From Roseivirga echinicomitans (lineage in GTDB: Bacteria > Bacteroidota > Bacteroidia > Cytophagales > Cyclobacteriaceae), in assembly GCF_001592935.1 (NCBI RefSeq), contig NZ_LRDB01000051.1, positions 62,001 to 126,000 of the forward strand: DNA of 64,000 nt. The letters are read 5' to 3'. The position numbers and the translations under genes are program-made. This document shows positions 1 to 9,358 of this stretch, one piece after another. The notes below the pieces were generated by a model. That model worked only from the letters and a program-made list of their open reading frames with translations. It did not search any database and was not told where the DNA came from. Position 1 is the first letter of the stretch, and every line of letters starts with the position of its first letter.

Positions 1-339
1 TAACTGATGTATTGCGGTAAGTCGATAGCCAATAAGATGTAGGTTTTGACTATCTAATCCCAAATGAAGATCATTATCCCCATTAAGGGTTACTAATCCA
101 TATTGAAACCCATTGATAAGAACAGTCTTCTTGTTCTTGAGCCTTTTGGGCATGTTCAGAAAGAAATTGTATTCATTTAACTGAATTTTCTGACTTAGTC
201 TTGAATCCATTATTTCGGCTTCAGGAAATGTTGTGTAACCGAATCCCGCTAGTTGGAGATCCTGTGACATTGCCGGCATACTGAGTATAAATAGCAAACC
301 CGAGACAATGCTCAATTGTGATATTGGATTTAAAATCAT
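1..339 (-). CDS. exported outer-membrane-like protein, partial (C-terminus outside window)
   Basis: An open frame runs from an ATG at 337-339 to the window edge without a stop, giving 113 residues. The first 25 or so form a signal peptide (hydrophobic stretch LSIVSGLLFILSMPAMS, then QD). The mature part has alternating polar and hydrophobic residues and ends in HLIGYRLTAIHQL, which resembles the start of the outer-membrane beta-barrel proteins grouped as DUF6268, but that family assignment is only a guess. It lies 45 nt downstream of the RND pump gene on the same strand and is probably the last gene of that efflux operon. The competing frame at 221-499 on this strand overlaps the pump gene and has no signal peptide. 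Confidence 0.65.
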   Translation of the reverse strand, partial: MILNPISQLSIVSGLLFILSMPAMSQDLQLAGFGYTTFPEAEIMDSRLSQKIQLNEYNFFLNMPKRLKNKKTVLINGFQYGLVTLNGDNDLHLGLDSQNLHLIGYRLTAIHQL

Positions 340-384
340 GTTTACTTTTTCTTAAATAGTTTTTGAAAATGCGTGTCGAAACCG

Positions 385-3300
385 TCAAACAGGCATCTGT
401 ACTTTGTAGAGCAATCGATAAAGAATAGGAACCAAGACCAGTGTGATGATGGTTGCAAAAAGTAACCCGAAGATGATACCAATGGCCAGAGGTTTCCACA
501 TGTCACCGCCCCCAAGCCATAAAGGAATAAGACCTAGAGAAGTAGTAAAAGTGGTGAGCAATATAGGCCGAAACCTTTCCTGCGCGGCAGCTAAGATGGC
601 ATCGTATGGATTTCTCTTATTCTCATCCAACTCTAACTGTATACGGTCTATGAGTACTATTGCATTATTGATGACAATGCCTGCTAAAGAAATGATACCC
701 AGGAATCCAGTGAAACTCAAATTGGTACCGGTAATGAGCAAACCGCCCACGACCCCAATAATCCCGAAGGGCACGGCAAACAATACAATACTACTTTTCC
801 TGACAGAGTTGAACTGCATAACCAGCAGTAGAATAATGATGAAAAATGAAACAGGAAGTTTGGCCATAACTGCACTCATTGCACTACCGCTTGCTTCTGA
901 TTCTCCACCTAGTTCGTAATGATATTCATTTCCCCAGGTAGCCTCCTGTTCATTCAGCCAATTTGATATTTGATTTGTAATCTCAGCAGCCGTATAACCA
1001 GCCTGGAGTTGAGATTCAACCGTAACAGTTCTGTTAAGATTTCTCCTGATGATTTTGGCCAATTGCCAGTCGACACTAATGTCTGCCACCTGCGCCATAG
1101 GCACGGTTCTACCTGTACGCTGGCTGTATATGCTCATTCCTTCGAGATCGTCATAGGCTAACTCAAGACTGCCTTCTGATCTCATGGATATGGGAATGTT
1201 GTCACCCTCTTCACGGAATTCACCTACAGTGAAGCCAGACAGAGAAGTGTACGATGATAAGGCGACATCCTGATTGGTCAATTGATTGTAGCTCAACTTT
1301 GATTGATTGATATCTACAAAGACCTTCTTGATTTTGGGTCCCCAATCATCATCTATATTGCTGGTTCCAGAAATGGTTCGAAGTTGGCCCTTAGTTTTTG
1401 AAGCTATCCGGTTTAACTTTTCTGCATCAGGGCCACTGATCCTGATTTGAATAGGAACATCAGCCCCGCCTCCGCTGGTAAGTCTTTTTACAGTGACTTT
1501 AGCATCTGGAAGGTTGTTAAAAGAGAATTGATTGATTTGATCAATAACGAACTGATTGTCATCTCCTGATGTGGTATTGACCAATAAGTGCGCATAGTTG
1601 GACTGTTTTTGGTCGGGTTGATAACCCAAATCATAAGATTTAGGCCCTTCACCAATGAAGGAAGACCAGTTCTGTACCCCATGAGTTCTTTGGTTATTGG
1701 TAAGCAGGCTGTCCAATATGAAGCTTTCTATTAAAGAAACTTGTGAATCGGTCGTTTCCAAGCTTGTTCCGGTAGGCAGAGTAATGTCAACAGTTACAAG
1801 GTTACGGTCACTATCTGGCATGAATACAAAACCAAGTTTACCCATACCGAAAAGTGAAAGGATCAATAGTCCAAAGATTGACGACAAAATCAAGACGGGC
1901 TTTTTTAATGACCACACAATGATTTGCCTATAATGAGCATTCAGCTTTTCAAAGAGATCTGGCTTTTGATTTTTCTTACCCTTTTTGATTTTAATAAAGG
2001 CAATGGCTAGCATTGGCACGACAGTCAGTGCCATGAGCCATGAAGAGAGAAGGGTAATAGTGATTACCGAAAACAATGGCCCCATAATCTCACCCATCAC
2101 CGAATCTGCCACAAAAAATGACAGAAAAGCAGCGGATGTTGTCAAAGAACTAGTTAACAATGGTACCATCAATTCTTTGCTGGAAGAGATGGCAGCATCT
2201 AGGGCTTTGCTGCCTCTTTCCATTTTCACCATCATAGATTCGGCCATTACGATGGCATTATCTACCAACATTCCCAGGGCCATAATCAGGGCAGCAAGTG
2301 AAACCTGGTTGAGGCCAATGTCGAAAACACCCATCAAGAATAAGGACATTACAATAGCGGTAGGAATCAGGCTGGCTACAACAATCCCCGTTCTGAGCCC
2401 AAGAAACATCAGCATTACACCCAAAACAATGACCACACTTTGAATAAGGTTAGAGACAAAATCGCTGACACTTGTAGACACAGAGCTATCCTGAGAAGCA
2501 ATTCGCTGTGCGGATATTCCAACAGGAAGGCCTTGATTAAAGTTACCCAGCAATTCGTCTACCTGTTCTCCCAATTGGATAATATTAGCTCCTTCCTTCA
2601 ATGAAATGTGTAGACCTATTGCTTGCTGGCCATTCATCCTGACTATTGTTTCCCTTGGTGAAATGTAGTCTTCGTAGACTTCGGCTATGTCTTTCAGAAA
2701 TACTGTTTCTCTACCATTCCCGACTGGAATCAGCATGTTTTGAATGTTCTCGATCGTTTCAAAATTCCCTGATGGTTCCAAAATGACACGTTCATTCTCA
2801 ATATTGATCTGGCCAGCAGGGATGATAATATTTGTGCCGGATATGGTATTCTTTAGTTCATTGGCTGATAATCCTATTTTAGCCAAAGCGGCATCATTAT
2901 AGTCAATGAATACTCTGCGAGCCAATACCCCTGAAAGCTCTACTTTGGCTGCATCATCCAATCGAATTAATTCATTTCGTAGATGATCAGCATACTTTTC
3001 CAATTCCTTAGGCTCATACCCGTCATTTTTCAAGCCGAGTGCGATGCCATAAGTAACACCTAAATCTTCATCCTTCAGATCGGGGCCTCTGGTAACCCCG
3101 GAGGGCACATTGACATTGTCAATCTTCCTTCTTAAGTGATCCCAAATTGGTCTGAGTTCCGATTCATCTACGTTTTCCTTAAGTGCGATTTTGACGATGG
3201 AGATACCAGTTCTCGACTCACTTTCTACATAATCTACTTCAGGAATTTCTTGCACCACTTTTTCAAGTGGGTCTGTTACTAAAAGTTCCATTCTTTCTGG

Positions 3301-3465
3301 GCTTGCACCGGGAAAAACTGTGACAATTCTGGCCATCCGTACTGTAAAAGGAGGCATACTGTCTCTGGGCAGTGAAGCATATCCTGAAATCCCTAGGATG
3401 ATGATAATGCCCAAAATCAAATAGGTGACGCGATTATTTTTGATCGCTACAGCAGTAAGGTTCAT
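385..3465 (-). CDS. RND-family efflux permease (AcrB/CusA-like)
   Basis: The 1026-residue length and layout (one N-terminal membrane helix at about 11-29, a large periplasmic loop, a helix bundle at about 335-500, a second large loop and a C-terminal bundle from about 850) are those of resistance-nodulation-division pumps, which work as trimers in the inner membrane driven by protons. The TM4 motif reads GMLVDNAIVMAE, so there is one Asp followed by Asn instead of the Asp-Asp pair of HAE1 drug pumps; this resembles divergent or metal-type members. Its first base overlaps the last base of the fusion-protein gene at 3465, showing tight operon coupling. Substrate unknown. Confidence 0.93.
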   Translation of the reverse strand: MNLTAVAIKNNRVTYLILGIIIILGISGYASLPRDSMPPFTVRMARIVTVFPGASPERMELLVTDPLEKVVQEIPEVDYVESESRTGISIVKIALKENVDESELRPIWDHLRRKIDNVNVPSGVTRGPDLKDEDLGVTYGIALGLKNDGYEPKELEKYADHLRNELIRLDDAAKVELSGVLARRVFIDYNDAALAKIGLSANELKNTISGTNIIIPAGQINIENERVILEPSGNFETIENIQNMLIPVGNGRETVFLKDIAEVYEDYISPRETIVRMNGQQAIGLHISLKEGANIIQLGEQVDELLGNFNQGLPVGISAQRIASQDSSVSTSVSDFVSNLIQSVVIVLGVMLMFLGLRTGIVVASLIPTAIVMSLFLMGVFDIGLNQVSLAALIMALGMLVDNAIVMAESMMVKMERGSKALDAAISSSKELMVPLLTSSLTTSAAFLSFFVADSVMGEIMGPLFSVITITLLSSWLMALTVVPMLAIAFIKIKKGKKNQKPDLFEKLNAHYRQIIVWSLKKPVLILSSIFGLLILSLFGMGKLGFVFMPDSDRNLVTVDITLPTGTSLETTDSQVSLIESFILDSLLTNNQRTHGVQNWSSFIGEGPKSYDLGYQPDQKQSNYAHLLVNTTSGDDNQFVIDQINQFSFNNLPDAKVTVKRLTSGGGADVPIQIRISGPDAEKLNRIASKTKGQLRTISGTSNIDDDWGPKIKKVFVDINQSKLSYNQLTNQDVALSSYTSLSGFTVGEFREEGDNIPISMRSEGSLELAYDDLEGMSIYSQRTGRTVPMAQVADISVDWQLAKIIRRNLNRTVTVESQLQAGYTAAEITNQISNWLNEQEATWGNEYHYELGGESEASGSAMSAVMAKLPVSFFIIILLLVMQFNSVRKSSIVLFAVPFGIIGVVGGLLITGTNLSFTGFLGIISLAGIVINNAIVLIDRIQLELDENKRNPYDAILAAAQERFRPILLTTFTTSLGLIPLWLGGGDMWKPLAIGIIFGLLFATIITLVLVPILYRLLYKVQMPV

Positions 3466-4559
3466 CAGTTCTGAGTTAAAAGTTTGACTTTCATTCCATC
3501 ATAAAGCGTTCTCAGGCCAGCGACTGCTACAAGTTGATCTTCTGTCAAACCAGACCTTACAATAAATCCTCCTGAAGTGAGGCTGCCGATTTCAACATTC
3601 GTTTTTTGCGCTTCATGAAACTCATGTGCAGGGTTAAGAATGTACACGAATTGCCCGTTTTCGTCTTCGCTTACCGCTTGGACGGGAACAATCAATTGAC
3701 TTTTCTGATGCTCATGGCCAAATGTGAAAGCCACCTCAATCGGCATCCCTGGACGAACTTCATCTGAAGGATTGCTTAAAGAAATGACCACCGGATAGGT
3801 ACCGCCCGATGAGTTATAACCGACCTCTGTGATTACGCCTTCAAATTCTTTTGAAAGTGCAGGTATCATAATCTTAGTGAGGCTTCCTTGCTTAACCTGG
3901 CTAATGTATTTTTCGGGTACGCCTACATGTGCTTCTAGGTCATCAGCATCCTCTCTGTTCATCACAAGAATAGACTGACCTGGACTTACAACTTCATTTG
4001 TTTCAACATTTACAGCCGAAATGATTCCAGACATTGGGGCGGCAATAGTACTGTAAGACAGTTGCGATTTCTGCTTGTCCAGTCTCTTTGAGGATATTTC
4101 ATAAGAGCTTTGAGCATTGGATAAGGAGCTCTTGGCGCGCTCATAGTCGCTTAAAGAAGCATTGTTAGTTTGATAGAGCTGCTTGATGCGTTCGAAGCTG
4201 GATGAAGCAGTTTCTAATTGCACTTTGGCATTTTCTAAATCAAGCTGAACTTGCTCTAAGGCCAACAAGTCATCCGTTTGATCTAACTGTGCGAGTAATT
4301 GGCCTTTTTTAATATGTTGACCCACCACTATATTTAACTCAACAATTAGCCCTCCGGTACGAAAACTCAAATTCGTTTCCGACCCTGATTGGGTAATTCC
4401 ATTGAAAGTCCTTGTGCTTAAGCCTCCATAGGACTCTACTATTCCATATTTGATCGGTTTGACCAATTCTGCTTTTTCTTCCTTTCTTGATTTTCCACAT
4501 CCAAAGAGAAGTATGAGTGAAAGAAAAGTCAGGTATGAATATTTGATTCGTTGCATCAT
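3465..4559 (-). CDS. RND efflux membrane fusion (periplasmic adaptor) lipoprotein
   Basis: This 364-residue protein starts with a lipoprotein signal (LILLFGCGKS, Cys21). Then come a first lipoyl half (GGLIVELNIVVGQHIKKGQLLAQLD), a coiled-coil hairpin at about 100-165 rich in Gln, Leu and Ser, the second lipoyl half, a beta-barrel domain (VEVAFTFGH) and a membrane-proximal domain ending ATVAGLRTLYDGMKVKLL-like. That is the order seen in HlyD/AcrA adaptors, which link the inner-membrane pump to the TolC channel. It lies between the pump (1-nt overlap) and the TolC fusion gene (2-nt gap), so the three are probably cotranscribed. Confidence 0.93.
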   Translation of the reverse strand: MMQRIKYSYLTFLSLILLFGCGKSRKEEKAELVKPIKYGIVESYGGLSTRTFNGITQSGSETNLSFRTGGLIVELNIVVGQHIKKGQLLAQLDQTDDLLALEQVQLDLENAKVQLETASSSFERIKQLYQTNNASLSDYERAKSSLSNAQSSYEISSKRLDKQKSQLSYSTIAAPMSGIISAVNVETNEVVSPGQSILVMNREDADDLEAHVGVPEKYISQVKQGSLTKIMIPALSKEFEGVITEVGYNSSGGTYPVVISLSNPSDEVRPGMPIEVAFTFGHEHQKSQLIVPVQAVSEDENGQFVYILNPAHEFHEAQKTNVEIGSLTSGGFIVRSGLTEDQLVAVAGLRTLYDGMKVKLLTQN

Positions 4560-4561
4560 TT

Positions 4562-6904
4562 CTAATTATTTAAGTATTGTTGAAGACGGTTATTAAAATC
4601 CAGAACTTGATTGGAAGGCATCAACATGATAAATGAGCCCACATAGAATTCTATTTGGAGGTGGGCTTGTATGTATTCGTATATGGAAAAGGCTGAAGCC
4701 AAGCTCGCTTGTAACCCAGATTGCTGTGCATCAATCAGTTGTGTGATAGAAGCCTGACCTTGCTTGTAGTTTTCCTGAACTAGTTCAAAGTTTTTCTGTG
4801 CACTTTCTGAAGCGGATTTGCTGTATCGAATGTTCGTTTTGGAACTCAGTAAGTCGAGTACACTTGCACGAACACCCAGCTCCAACTGCTGGTCTAATAG
4901 TGTTTGAGAGTGATCTAATTGATATAGATTAATCTTAGATTGCTGAATAGCCGCTTTTCTGCTAAACCCGCTAAAAATTGGCAGTGACAGGGAAATCCCT
5001 GCAAACCAGGAGTTCTTCTGTAATTCGGTTATGCCTAGTGCCATAGCGCCCGCATCTATTGAAGATCCTACACCACTGCTTCCTACTATCTGAGAGGTCT
5101 GTGCCTGAAGTGCTATTGTGGGTGTGTAAAGCATTCGCTTGCTTTGTGTCAGTTGGCGATCAGCCGCATTGATGCTTTCCAGAATGGCTTTCTCATTGGG
5201 ATTTCGAACCTGACTTTCGGCCACCAAAAAGTCTGACACAAGCTTTAGGGTCTCAGGTGTTTTTACCACTTCAGTGATTGGACTTTGGCTAAATGCTTTG
5301 TACAAATCACCTTCTAATGACAGATCTTCTATTTCGAAATCTGACTCAAGGGAATTTGCTAGGAGTGTATTCAATTGAAGTTTAGCGGTCAGCATTTTTG
5401 TTTGGGCATCGATTACTGACTGGTTGGCTATTGCCAATTCTGATTCCCATCGGTAGATATCGGTATTATTGGATGTACCCAGGTTTACACGAATCTCTGC
5501 CAGCTCCTTATTTTTTCGGGTATTTGACAGATTCTGCTTTTGTATCAGCACGTTTGTCTTTGCTGACAATACATTCAAATAGGCCTTATAGGTATCGAAC
5601 AATACCTTCAATACTTCAGCTTCGGTCTTATACTCTTGGGCTTTTTGTGCATACTCTGCAATTTTGAGAGCGGCAATGGCTCGCTCTGAGTAGAGTAACT
5701 GGTTAAAGGTGAGCTTAGCAGTTAAAGCTTGTTCTGGATTATTAAACGCAGCATTAGCTCTTTCCTCGTTAATCTGTGAGGCGACAAGACTAGACTCAAC
5801 AGAAGGTAGCAGATTTGCCTTGACAGACTTAACCTGTGCTTTGCTCAATTCTACATCTTGATAACTGATTTTTATATTCAGGTTTGCATTGAGGGCTTTT
5901 TCGGCAACTTCTTCGAATGAATAGGTTTTGACGGTTCGGTCATTGCCCCCTATAAGCCTGGCTGTAAAGAGCACTTCAAATGGAATAGGGAGTCTGATTT
6001 TTTGGGCGGTTGCTACATTGACATACAGATTATCTTTAGTGTTCAGAGTAACCGGTATGGATGAAAGGTCAGCTCCCGCTGCAATTTCATCGCTCATAAT
6101 GGCCAGTTTTCGGATTACCTGCTGTAAGTCGTTTTCATTGGCCATTGATCCAAGCACACCATAGTCCATCAGTCTGGCGTTGCCAGAGAAAGTCGGGATT
6201 TTTCGTTCATTGAGTTGATCAATCATCAACTGGGCCTGTGACTCTGTCTGGCTAAGAAGAACAGTAAAATATGCCGCGTCTGTTTGGGGAGGCAATTGAT
6301 TAACTACCTCTTCCACATTAGCTCCCACTGGAACTATGGACAGTTCTGTATTGAACTTTTTGGAAAGAGAATCAATAAAGTTTCTGGCCTTTTGCCCATT
6401 AATTGTTGATGCAGCCTTTTCATCCACAAATACCAATACGCTGTTGAAATCATGGATTTTATGAAAAGCTTCTAACTCTTCTTCCAGCTTCCGTGTCTGC
6501 CAGATATAAGTGAAATTCGGTTTTCCCGATGTTCCATTTACATAAGGGATATCCTGCAGTTTGGGATCGATAATTCCTAAGGCTACCACGGGAATTGAGA
6601 GATCACTGATGGATGCCAGACCTTTGGTAGAAATACTTCCTATAGCAACAACAAGATCAATCTGACCTTCGAATTGAGTATATGCCCTTTGAGCAGATTC
6701 AATACTACCTATTCCAAAGGAGGTGTCTTTCAAACTAACTTTTCGGGATGGACCGGTGGTCTGATCGATCTCAAACATCACCTGATCTATTATTGCGTTC
6801 AGCTTAGGGGATTGCTCAAAATCTGATATAATGCCGATTTTTATTTGTTGTGCCTGTAATTGAGCCAAGCAGACGAGCATGGCAAAGCTTATGGTAAACT
6901 TCAT
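4562..6904 (-). CDS. fusion of ABC substrate-binding-like domain to TolC-type outer-membrane channel
   Basis: At 780 residues this is nearly twice the usual TolC length of about 430-480. After a signal peptide (1-18), residues about 20-310 resemble the TrpX-type ABC_sub_bind periplasmic binding proteins: an IKIGIISDFEQ start, LVVAIGSISTKGL, IPVVALGIIDPK, a central VLVFVDEKAAS strand, DAAYFTVLLSQ and IPTFSGNARLMDYGVLGS. From about 325 the protein is a TolC/OEP channel with two repeats of long amphipathic helices (EKALNANLNIKISYQDVEL; YKQGQASITQLIDAQ). It belongs to the efflux operon, 2 nt from the adaptor. I infer that the binding domain senses or captures a ligand at the channel's periplasmic end. 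No frameshift or internal stop suggests two genes. Confidence 0.88.
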   Translation of the reverse strand: MKFTISFAMLVCLAQLQAQQIKIGIISDFEQSPKLNAIIDQVMFEIDQTTGPSRKVSLKDTSFGIGSIESAQRAYTQFEGQIDLVVAIGSISTKGLASISDLSIPVVALGIIDPKLQDIPYVNGTSGKPNFTYIWQTRKLEEELEAFHKIHDFNSVLVFVDEKAASTINGQKARNFIDSLSKKFNTELSIVPVGANVEEVVNQLPPQTDAAYFTVLLSQTESQAQLMIDQLNERKIPTFSGNARLMDYGVLGSMANENDLQQVIRKLAIMSDEIAAGADLSSIPVTLNTKDNLYVNVATAQKIRLPIPFEVLFTARLIGGNDRTVKTYSFEEVAEKALNANLNIKISYQDVELSKAQVKSVKANLLPSVESSLVASQINEERANAAFNNPEQALTAKLTFNQLLYSERAIAALKIAEYAQKAQEYKTEAEVLKVLFDTYKAYLNVLSAKTNVLIQKQNLSNTRKNKELAEIRVNLGTSNNTDIYRWESELAIANQSVIDAQTKMLTAKLQLNTLLANSLESDFEIEDLSLEGDLYKAFSQSPITEVVKTPETLKLVSDFLVAESQVRNPNEKAILESINAADRQLTQSKRMLYTPTIALQAQTSQIVGSSGVGSSIDAGAMALGITELQKNSWFAGISLSLPIFSGFSRKAAIQQSKINLYQLDHSQTLLDQQLELGVRASVLDLLSSKTNIRYSKSASESAQKNFELVQENYKQGQASITQLIDAQQSGLQASLASAFSIYEYIQAHLQIEFYVGSFIMLMPSNQVLDFNNRLQQYLNN

Positions 6905-6929
6905 GGCTTAGATTGTTTGGAGGGTTGGA

Positions 6930-7286
6930 TTATTTGGCCTTGACCCATTCGAGTTCTGCGGATACAAACCGGGCGGTAACCTCAAGAAGTAGTTTATCTT
7001 CTTTCAATTGGCACTCTACATCCAGGAGTCTTCCTCTCTTTTTAGAATAGATTTTACCAACCCATTTACCGTCCTCATAAGTCAAATTGAGAACCTCGAT
7101 TTCCGTATTCCTTTTTCCCTCTGGGTTAATGGGATTTCCTATGTATCTTTCATCTACCTTGTAGATTTCGACTTTCGCTTCACCAGTATCCCAGACTGCT
7201 ATTATTTCATCCTGCTTATCTTGAGCTAAGAGGAGCGTTGAAATGAAACATAGTGCGATTGTGAATAAGTGTTTTATGTTTTTCAT
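6930..7286 (-). CDS. DUF2147-like secreted protein
   Basis: This is a 118-residue protein with a clear signal peptide (about 1-21, ending LLLAQ). The mature part has the DUF2147 pattern: an opening IIAVWDTGEAKVEIYKVDERYIG, then a central GKWVGKIYSKKRGRLLDVEC strand pair and a closing LEWVKAK. DUF2147 proteins are small beta-sandwich envelope proteins with no known reaction. It is the first gene of the efflux operon (25 nt before the TolC fusion gene) and is transcribed away from the LytS-type kinase gene. Position suggests a role connected with export or envelope stress. Confidence 0.8.
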   Translation of the reverse strand: MKNIKHLFTIALCFISTLLLAQDKQDEIIAVWDTGEAKVEIYKVDERYIGNPINPEGKRNTEIEVLNLTYEDGKWVGKIYSKKRGRLLDVECQLKEDKLLLEVTARFVSAELEWVKAK

Positions 7287-7367
7287 GCTTGTATAATTTT
7301 GAATTCAATGCGAAATTATTTCGGCATTAAGCCAGCATGAAAAAAGATTCACGAAGGATAAGCATAA
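7287..7367. promoter_or_regulatory. divergent control region between efflux operon and kinase genes
   Basis: These 81 nt separate the divergent start codons. They include an inverted repeat cgaaat-t-atttcg at 7311-7323, a possible operator. The region matches the equally long region 10178-10258 at about 56 of 81 positions without gaps (counted by eye). The best conserved blocks are atgcgaaa..att.cggc and agcatgaaaa, which may mark the promoters or LytTR binding sites. Confidence 0.5.
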
Positions 7368-8537
7368 ATGAACCAAATGTCGATTATGTCTAATAAGGCC
7401 TTTCAATTAGTAAAACGAGTCTTTCGTTCATCCAAATCATCGTTTCATTCATTTGATAATGACCCTATGGAAACGGAGTTTAATATTGTGCCTATGAGTA
7501 AGGCATTGTCGAAGACGGAACGGTTTCTCAAATTTGGTCCATACATCCTGTGGTTTGGGGTTAATGCTGCCATCAGTTTGGTATTGCTCTATCAGAGGGG
7601 CTGGGCAGACACCATCTACTTTTTAGTTACTTACCTGTTCTTAGGGACTCTGGTGATTTGGTTTTTTGGATATAAAGTCTTTCCGGAATATCTGGCTCGA
7701 GAAGGGAAAATTAATCAGAGGCTAAGCATACTCATTGGCATCAACATACTTCTGTTCATTATCGGAATTTATGCTCATACCATTATGGCAGAGGTGTTGG
7801 GATTAAGCCAGATAAGAGAAAGGTATGCTCCTAAATCTGTCAGGATAGCCCTATGGGTATTGACCGAGTTGTTAGGAATAATTTATATGGCCAGTCTACG
7901 GGTGGCCCGTGTTTATTATCTCAATGCTGTTCAAAAAATTGAGCATAAGGCACAAAGAGTTGAAGCTGAGCTGAAATTGTTGAAAAGTCAAATAAGCCCC
8001 CATTTCTTGTTTAACACATTGAATAACATTTATGGGCTTGCCTATTTAAAAGATGAGCGTGCTGCTGAAATGATTTCTAAACTCTCCAAGCTCCTACGTT
8101 ATTTGCTTTATGATTGCGATCAGCAAAGAGTCCCTCTATCGAAGGAGAGAAATCTGATTGAACACTATTTGAGCATACAGTTGCTTAAACACGAAGATGC
8201 CAAGAATGTGGATTTCTACCATGCTGGTGTCATGTCCAACCACACAATCGCACCTATGATTCTTATCAATTTTATTGAAAACTGCTTTAAGCATTCCGAC
8301 CTGGAAACCAATCCTCAGGGATGGATAAAAATAAGCCTGGAAGTAGAAGGTAATGAGCTTAATTTTCGGACAGAAAATACAATCAAGGAAGAAATAGAGA
8401 AAACCCTATCAAGTCACAAGGGAATTGGACTAACAAATTCCCTGAAACTTTTAGAAGCTAATTATCCGGGGAATCATCATGTTGAGATAAGTAACGAAGA
8501 TCACATTTATCAACTGGATTTAAAGATGACATTATGA
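7368..8537 (+). CDS. LytS-type sensor histidine kinase
   Basis: The 389-residue protein has an unusual basic N-terminal tail of about 50 residues, four predicted membrane helices (about 55-75, 83-102, 120-138 and 158-176), a short coiled coil and a His_kinase domain (PF06580 type). The phosphorylated His is in QISPHFLFNTLNNIYG (His212). The ATP-binding part has NFIENCFKHS (N box) and SHKGIGLTNSLKLLE (G box). It overlaps the response regulator gene by 4 nt (ATGA), and the two should form one two-component system. The ligand is unknown; the divergent efflux operon is the likely target. A damaged second copy lies at 10259. Confidence 0.93.
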   Translation: MNQMSIMSNKAFQLVKRVFRSSKSSFHSFDNDPMETEFNIVPMSKALSKTERFLKFGPYILWFGVNAAISLVLLYQRGWADTIYFLVTYLFLGTLVIWFFGYKVFPEYLAREGKINQRLSILIGINILLFIIGIYAHTIMAEVLGLSQIRERYAPKSVRIALWVLTELLGIIYMASLRVARVYYLNAVQKIEHKAQRVEAELKLLKSQISPHFLFNTLNNIYGLAYLKDERAAEMISKLSKLLRYLLYDCDQQRVPLSKERNLIEHYLSIQLLKHEDAKNVDFYHAGVMSNHTIAPMILINFIENCFKHSDLETNPQGWIKISLEVEGNELNFRTENTIKEEIEKTLSSHKGIGLTNSLKLLEANYPGNHHVEISNEDHIYQLDLKMTL

Positions 8538-9259
8538 GTTTGAAATGCCTTATTGTTGATGATGAGCATATAGCCCGAGAGATTCTTTCAGAATATGTTG
8601 CCAAAGTTCCAGAGTTGGAGTTGGTTGCCACCTGTAGTTCTGCACTTCAGGCGCTCAATCATATTAACAAGACTAAGATTGATGTATTGTTTCTGGACAT
8701 TCAAATGCCAGACCTTACCGGCCTTGATTTTCTTAAGATTATACCGAACAAGCCAGCCACGATTTTGACCACCGCGTATTCGGAATACGCGGTGCAGAGC
8801 TATGAACTCGATGTTGTTGACTACTTATTAAAGCCGATAGATTTTGAACGATTTTATAAGGCCATTGCCAAGGTTATCTCATTGAGAGATTCAGAGGTCG
8901 ATTTTGCTCCAAATTCTGTTACTCCTCAGCATACTGATAAGCTATTTATCAAAGCAGATAACAAGATCATTAAAGTTGCTTTCAATGAAATAGTAGTGAT
9001 TAATGGTGATGGACCCTATGTGCAGATTATCACCGCTGATGGCCGTAAAATTATGTCGCTACAGTCTATGCATAAACTGGAAGAATTGCTCCCCACCAAT
9101 TTTTATAGAATCCATCGCTCTCATATTGTCAATATTGACCATATAGACAGTATTGATGGTAATATGGTTAAGCTAAAAAATCATGTGGCCATATTGAGTA
9201 AAAACAAGCGAGAGGAATTCCTCTCGCTAATTGATCAATTGAACTTGCTGGGGGACTGA
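8534..9259 (+). CDS. LytTR-family response regulator
   Basis: This 241-residue regulator has a receiver domain (CLIVDDEHIAREIL at the start, phospho-acceptor Asp55 in LFLDIQMPDLTG, then TTAYSEYA and the conserved Lys in LLKPID). It is followed by a LytTR DNA-binding domain at about 135-236 (VVINGDGPYVQI, FYRIHRSHIVNID). Its ATG overlaps the kinase stop codon. LytTR proteins bind direct repeats upstream of their targets, so the 7287-7367 region is a candidate. The coding sequence also carries two long perfect inverted repeats, listed separately. Confidence 0.94.
   Translation: MSLKCLIVDDEHIAREILSEYVAKVPELELVATCSSALQALNHINKTKIDVLFLDIQMPDLTGLDFLKIIPNKPATILTTAYSEYAVQSYELDVVDYLLKPIDFERFYKAIAKVISLRDSEVDFAPNSVTPQHTDKLFIKADNKIIKVAFNEIVVINGDGPYVQIITADGRKIMSLQSMHKLEELLPTNFYRIHRSHIVNIDHIDSIDGNMVKLKNHVAILSKNKREEFLSLIDQLNLLGD
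8770..8794. repeat. 25-nt inverted repeat inside the LytTR receiver coding region
   Basis: Arms of 12 nt (caccgcgtattc and gaatacgcggtg) flank a single central g and are perfectly complementary. The stretch encodes the conserved TAYSEYAV motif. It uses GCG for Ala twice and TCG for Ser, G/C-ending choices that are needed for the pairing. Confidence 0.7.
9207..9240. repeat. two adjacent perfect palindromes at the end of the LytTR gene
   Basis: Bases 9207-9228 form a perfect 22-bp palindrome (agcgagaggaa and its complement), directly followed by a 12-bp palindrome aattgatcaatt at 9229-9240. Both lie in the last 20 codons of the regulator gene. As RNA the first can fold into a 9-bp hairpin with an AAUU loop. 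No U-run follows, so it is not a standard terminator. Confidence 0.7.
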
Positions 9260-9358
9260 TTTATAGCGGTGAGAACTCCAAAAGGAGCAGAATAACAATC
9301 CTCTTTTTGATGCCTTTCCAAGATGGAATGTTTCAGGGTTTTTGGTTTTAATAATGAC

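Noticed and set aside
443-919. 158-codon frame on the plus strand opposite the first RND pump
   Set aside because: It lies fully inside the pump gene on the other strand, has no domain pattern, and is best explained as a shadow of its composition. The same holds for the longer antisense frame at 1985-2443.
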